From the NCBI GenBank assembly GCA_038230975.1, contig JBBRMF010000097.1, positions 1-17,050 of the forward strand: a DNA stretch of 17,050 nucleotides, in the 5' to 3' direction. This stretch comes from JANXVV01 sp038230975. GTDB lineage: Bacteria; Planctomycetota; Phycisphaerae; Tepidisphaerales; Tepidisphaeraceae. Shown here in pieces: positions 14,027 to 17,050 of the stretch. Below the pieces are notes generated by a model. That model saw only the letters and a program-made list of their open reading frames with translations, ran no database searches and was not told the origin of the DNA. Position 1 is the first letter of the stretch; each line of letters begins with the position of its first letter. The position numbers and the translations under genes are program-made.

Positions 14027-17000
14027 ATGACGCATCGCAGACCCATGGGTAGTAAACGCGCGTCGAAAACAAGGTTCCAAAGGCGGATTCTTGGCTGCCT
14101 TTTCGCGGCGTCGGCACCACTGGCTACCCGCGCTGATGACTTCTATTACCGGAACAACTCGTACTTGAACTGGGACAGTACCTTCGATAAAGCATTTGCC
14201 TGGCTCGATATCACCGCCGGGGCGGTTCGCAAAGTTCCCGGCGGGGGCGGGGGGAACAGTGCCTTCCTCTCACAGTCCGGCACGAACGGCGTCGCCAATC
14301 ACACGGTTTTTCTGAACTACGTTTACTCCACGCCTGGATTAAACGAGTTCATTATCAATTCGGGCAACACGCTCCAGCAAAGCGCTGCCACCAGTGTGAT
14401 GTCGGCGAGTTACGAGTACGTCGGTGAAGTCGGCGGCGGCACGTACAATCAAAGCGGTGGCATCAACAACGCCACCGAGTTACTTGCTGTCGGAACCGGT
14501 CCAGGGGCCAATGGCACCTACAATCAGAGCGGCGGAGCGCTGAGTAGCGGCGGCCTGCAGGTGGGGTATCGCGGCACCGGGGTCTTCAACCAGACCGGCG
14601 GGAGCAACTCGACCGGCTTGCTTTTGGTGGGGTATGCCGTTGGTTCGATCGGCACTTACAACCTGAGCAACTCCACAGCCCTCATCGAGAGCGGCGCCGA
14701 ATATGTCGGCTACTACGCCACCGGGGTCTTCAACCAGACCGGCGGGAGCAACTCGACCGGCTTGCTTTACCTGGGGTATGCTTTTAGTTCGATCGGCACC
14801 TACAACCTGAGCAACTCCGCAGCCCTCATCGTCAGCGGTGCCGAATATGTCGGCTACTATGGCACCGGCGTCTTCAACCAGACCGGCGGGACGAACAGCG
14901 TGATCGGCGGCAGCTACCTTATTCTGGGCCACGACGTCAACTCTACAGGCACCTATAACCTGAGCAACTCCGCCTCCCTCATCGTCAGCGGCAACGAATA
15001 TGTCGGCGACTACGGCACCGGCGTCTTCAACCAGACCGGCGGGACGCACAGTGTGACGGGCGTCTTCTCCCTTTTTCTCGGCTGCCACGCCACCGGCACC
15101 TACAACCTGAGCAACTCCGCGGCCCTCACCGTCGGCGGCAACGAAAATATCGGCTACGCTAGCACCGGCGTCTTCAACCAGACCGGCGGGACAAACAGCG
15201 TGACCGGCGGCAGCTACCTTATGCTGGGCTCCGACGTCAACTCTACAGGCACCTACAACCTGAGCAACTCCGCCGCCCTCACTGTCAGCGGCAACGAATA
15301 TATAGGCTACTTCGGCACCGGCGTCTTCAACCAGACCGGCGGGAGCAACTCGGTAGCTTCTACGCTCTACTTCGGTGAATACCCCGGCTCGACCGGCACC
15401 TATAGTCAGAGTGGCGGGTCGCTGAACAGCGAGTACCTGTGGGTGGGGAACGGCGGCACCGGGACATTCAACCAGAGCGGCGGCATCAATACCATCCCAG
15501 GGTCTCTCATACTGGGTTATGCCGTCGGAGGTAGCGGCACGTACAACCTAGCCGCAGGCGGCGTACTTTCATCCGGAACTGAGGAAATCGGGAGCTTCGG
15601 CATTGGCGTTTTTAACCAGGCCGGTGGCGGCAACTCGGCCGGCATTCTCGATTTGGCGTTCTTCAACGGCTCGAGAGGCTCGTATAACCTGAGTGGCGGT
15701 CTGGCGACCCTGTCAGGTAACGTCTTTGTCGGAGGTTCGTCTGCAGGCCCGGGCGGCCTAGGCACGCTCAATGTCAGCGGTGGAACGTTCAATGCCAGCA
15801 CCAACACCATCACGGTTTACAGCTCCCCCGGCGGCGTAGGTATGGATCATTCCGGAATCAACCTTAGCGGCGGCACTATCACCGTCGGAAGCCTCGTTTT
15901 GCCGGACTGGAATCGCCTCAATTTCACCGGTGGCACGCTCAACCTAAGTGGTGCGAGTTCCAACGCCGGCACGCTGACGATCGGAAGCACCGGCGTTGCC
16001 ACGCTTAATCTGTCCGCCGGATCGCTTACAGCGACTACAATTCAACTCAACAACGGCGGCGTCTTCAACCAGACCGGCGGCACGCTCAATGCGCAGGATG
16101 TAGTCAACAACGGCCTATTCAACCAGTCCGCAGGCTTGGCGACGATGCACGCGCTCTCGGGTAACGGCTCCCTCGTTGTCGGTGGCTCTGGTACTTCCCT
16201 CGTCTCCGCTGACTCGCTGGTTCAATCAAACGTGACCGTCAATTCCGGCGGTACTCTGAACCTCGTCCCGACCGCCAATGCCGATACCACCAGCGGTGTT
16301 CAGACGAACCTCGTCAAGACGCTCAACATCGGTTCCAATGGCCTAATCGATATCCAGAACCACTTCTTGTCGGTTGATAACACAGCCACACCGTTCGCCA
16401 AGGTTCATGGCTACATCGACGCGGCTTACCATGCTGCTGCGTACGATGGCCGCGGTGGTGTCACCAGCTCCGTCGTCAAGGCCAACGCCGACTTCATGAG
16501 CGTCGGCTACTACAACGGTGCCCTGCAGGATATCAACAATCCTGACAACGTCGGTCAGATCCTCGGCCCGAACTCCAACTCCGGTCATGGTACCGGCATC
16601 CCGCTCACCCAGATCCTGGTCCGCCCGACGTTGGCGGGTGACTTGAACGGTGACGGCGTGGTCAATGCCTACGACGTAACTCTGTTCAACACGTTTGGAT
16701 TGTTCAACAGCGGACCGACCCCCCTGGGCTACCAGGCCGGTGACTTGAACGGTGACGGCAACGTCAACTCTGCCGACGTCAACATCTTCAACTCCGCTGG
16801 TAACTTCAACAACGGTTCGTACCTTGCCAAGACTGCCAGCGCCAAAGCCGCAACGACCCTCACGGGTCACTCGGCCTCCCCGGCAGTCGCGGAGCTCAAT
16901 CCCGCACCGGGCACGCTGGCCTTCAGCTATGACCCGGCGACGGGTGATGTGCATGTCGTGTACAACGGCTTCACCGGTTTCGCCGGCAAGCAGACGTTCA

Positions 17001-17050
17001 ACACGACGACTCGTGCCCTCAGCTTGATCGACATCTCAACCGACGGGACC
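14027..17050 (+). CDS. Giant tandem-repeat surface protein with dockerin-like domain (3' end outside the window)
   Basis: This frame is open without a stop for 1008 codons to the window end, so the gene is partial. A signal peptide is at about 1-36 (basic MTHRRPMGSKRASKTRFQRR, hydrophobic core, TRA-D). Next come FNQTGG/YNLSNS-type repeats of 48-51 residues from about residue 186, a G/S/T-rich passenger, then from 16637 two dockerin-like loops (GDLNGDGVVNAYDV, GDLNGDGNVNSADV). The final 160 visible residues closely match the upstream paralogue, and the DNA has a 54-nt identical tract (16982-17035 versus 13510-13563). By analogy the lost end should carry a PEP-CTERM signal; this is inference. 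The start is supported by AAAGGA. Antisense open frames over this gene are a by-product of its GC-rich repeats. Role: probably an abundant extracellular structural or adhesion protein; ligand unknown. Confidence 0.92.
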   Translation, partial: MTHRRPMGSKRASKTRFQRRILGCLFAASAPLATRADDFYYRNNSYLNWDSTFDKAFAWLDITAGAVRKVPGGGGGNSAFLSQSGTNGVANHTVFLNYVYSTPGLNEFIINSGNTLQQSAATSVMSASYEYVGEVGGGTYNQSGGINNATELLAVGTGPGANGTYNQSGGALSSGGLQVGYRGTGVFNQTGGSNSTGLLLVGYAVGSIGTYNLSNSTALIESGAEYVGYYATGVFNQTGGSNSTGLLYLGYAFSSIGTYNLSNSAALIVSGAEYVGYYGTGVFNQTGGTNSVIGGSYLILGHDVNSTGTYNLSNSASLIVSGNEYVGDYGTGVFNQTGGTHSVTGVFSLFLGCHATGTYNLSNSAALTVGGNENIGYASTGVFNQTGGTNSVTGGSYLMLGSDVNSTGTYNLSNSAALTVSGNEYIGYFGTGVFNQTGGSNSVASTLYFGEYPGSTGTYSQSGGSLNSEYLWVGNGGTGTFNQSGGINTIPGSLILGYAVGGSGTYNLAAGGVLSSGTEEIGSFGIGVFNQAGGGNSAGILDLAFFNGSRGSYNLSGGLATLSGNVFVGGSSAGPGGLGTLNVSGGTFNASTNTITVYSSPGGVGMDHSGINLSGGTITVGSLVLPDWNRLNFTGGTLNLSGASSNAGTLTIGSTGVATLNLSAGSLTATTIQLNNGGVFNQTGGTLNAQDVVNNGLFNQSAGLATMHALSGNGSLVVGGSGTSLVSADSLVQSNVTVNSGGTLNLVPTANADTTSGVQTNLVKTLNIGSNGLIDIQNHFLSVDNTATPFAKVHGYIDAAYHAAAYDGRGGVTSSVVKANADFMSVGYYNGALQDINNPDNVGQILGPNSNSGHGTGIPLTQILVRPTLAGDLNGDGVVNAYDVTLFNTFGLFNSGPTPLGYQAGDLNGDGNVNSADVNIFNSAGNFNNGSYLAKTASAKAATTLTGHSASPAVAELNPAPGTLAFSYDPATGDVHVVYNGFTGFAGKQTFNTTTRALSLIDISTDGT
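14582..15322 (+). repeat. Tandem repeat array, units 144-153 nt
   Basis: Five full units begin with the codons for GVFNQTGG at 14582, 14726, 14870, 15023 and 15170; a sixth begins at 15323 and diverges. Unit lengths are 144, 144, 153, 147 and 153 nt, always whole codons. Long stretches such as GGCACCTACAACCTGAGCAA recur almost unchanged, so the copies are recent and probably prone to gain or loss by recombination or slippage. Confidence 0.9.
16637..16812 (+). other. Dockerin-like double calcium-loop module of the second giant gene
   Basis: GDLNGDGVVNAYDVTLFN and GDLNGDGNVNSADVNIFN are two F-hand loops in the same arrangement as in the first giant gene. The flanking residues (PNSNSGHGTGIPLTQILVRP before; TLTGHSASPA after) are also nearly identical between the two proteins. 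Confidence 0.75.

Noticed and set aside
14480..15088. Minus-strand open frame of 202 codons with internal repeats (GLVEDAG type)
   Set aside because: It is exactly antisense to the tandem array of the second giant gene; its repeats mirror those of the plus frame, and the plus frame has signal peptide, ribosome site and domain structure.
14582..15466. CRISPR array
   Set aside because: Units are about 150 nt, in frame, and coding; there are no short repeats with unique spacers.
16343..16954. Minus-strand open frame of 203 codons
   Set aside because: Antisense to the dockerin region; the first giant gene has the same kind of antisense frame at 13252-13932, so it is a by-product of composition and paralogy.

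Overview
The window looks chromosomal and planctomycete-like. Four things point there: a subtilisin-like protease with an N-terminal LESLERRQLLS motif, two very large secreted Gly/Asn/Thr-rich repeat proteins that share a dockerin-like calcium-binding module (one visibly ending in a PEP-CTERM anchor), a YHYH/EF-hand secreted protein, and many dispersed nested-palindrome (REP/BIME-like) repeats between genes. Placing it nearer Phycisphaerae/Tepidisphaeraceae-type planctomycetes is inference from protein style only.

Layout. 1-735: almost gene-free, with a possible minus-strand gene remnant (85-210), a perfect inverted pair of palindromes (218-290), a doubtful hypothetical ORF (325-774) and a 10-bp tandem triplet (651-680). 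736-1869 (-): Gfo/Idh/MocA-type NAD(P)-dependent oxidoreductase. 2042-3139 (+): secreted YHYH-domain protein with a C-terminal EF-hand pair. 3140-3388: palindromic repeats only. 3389-5695 (-): large exported alpha/beta-hydrolase with an N-terminal CBM9-like domain. 5696-6124: divergent promoter region. 6125-6775 (+): ECF-type sigma factor. 6900-7898 (+): single-pass membrane protein with anti-sigma-like topology but no recognised anti-sigma motif. 8196-9215 (+): MoxR-type AAA+ ATPase. The last three genes run in the same direction and are separated only by palindromic repeats. 9225-10859 (-): S8 subtilase with a C-terminal CBM6-like domain, convergent with moxR. 11272-13917 (+) and 14027 to beyond the window end (+): tandem paralogous surface proteins built from a period of about 48 residues, followed by a dockerin-like double calcium loop. 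The first ends in PEP-CTERM; the second is cut by the window edge.

How the genes fit together. Most of the window concerns exported or cell-surface proteins: carbohydrate-associated hydrolase, protease with carbohydrate-binding module, and two probable beta-solenoid proteins. The sigma/membrane-protein/MoxR run is the only candidate regulatory unit and is the best place to look for something undescribed. The two repeat proteins are the most unusual coding content: their repeats keep an exact 144-nt period in one gene and 144-153 nt in the other, and their C-terminal modules share a 54-nt identical tract, which suggests recent duplication or gene conversion. The intergenic palindromes have different stems but repeatedly share a 4-nt TACY (AGTA on the other strand) centre, and several begin with GTAG, as RAYT-associated REP elements do. 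No RNA genes, CRISPR arrays, phage genes or transposase genes were seen.
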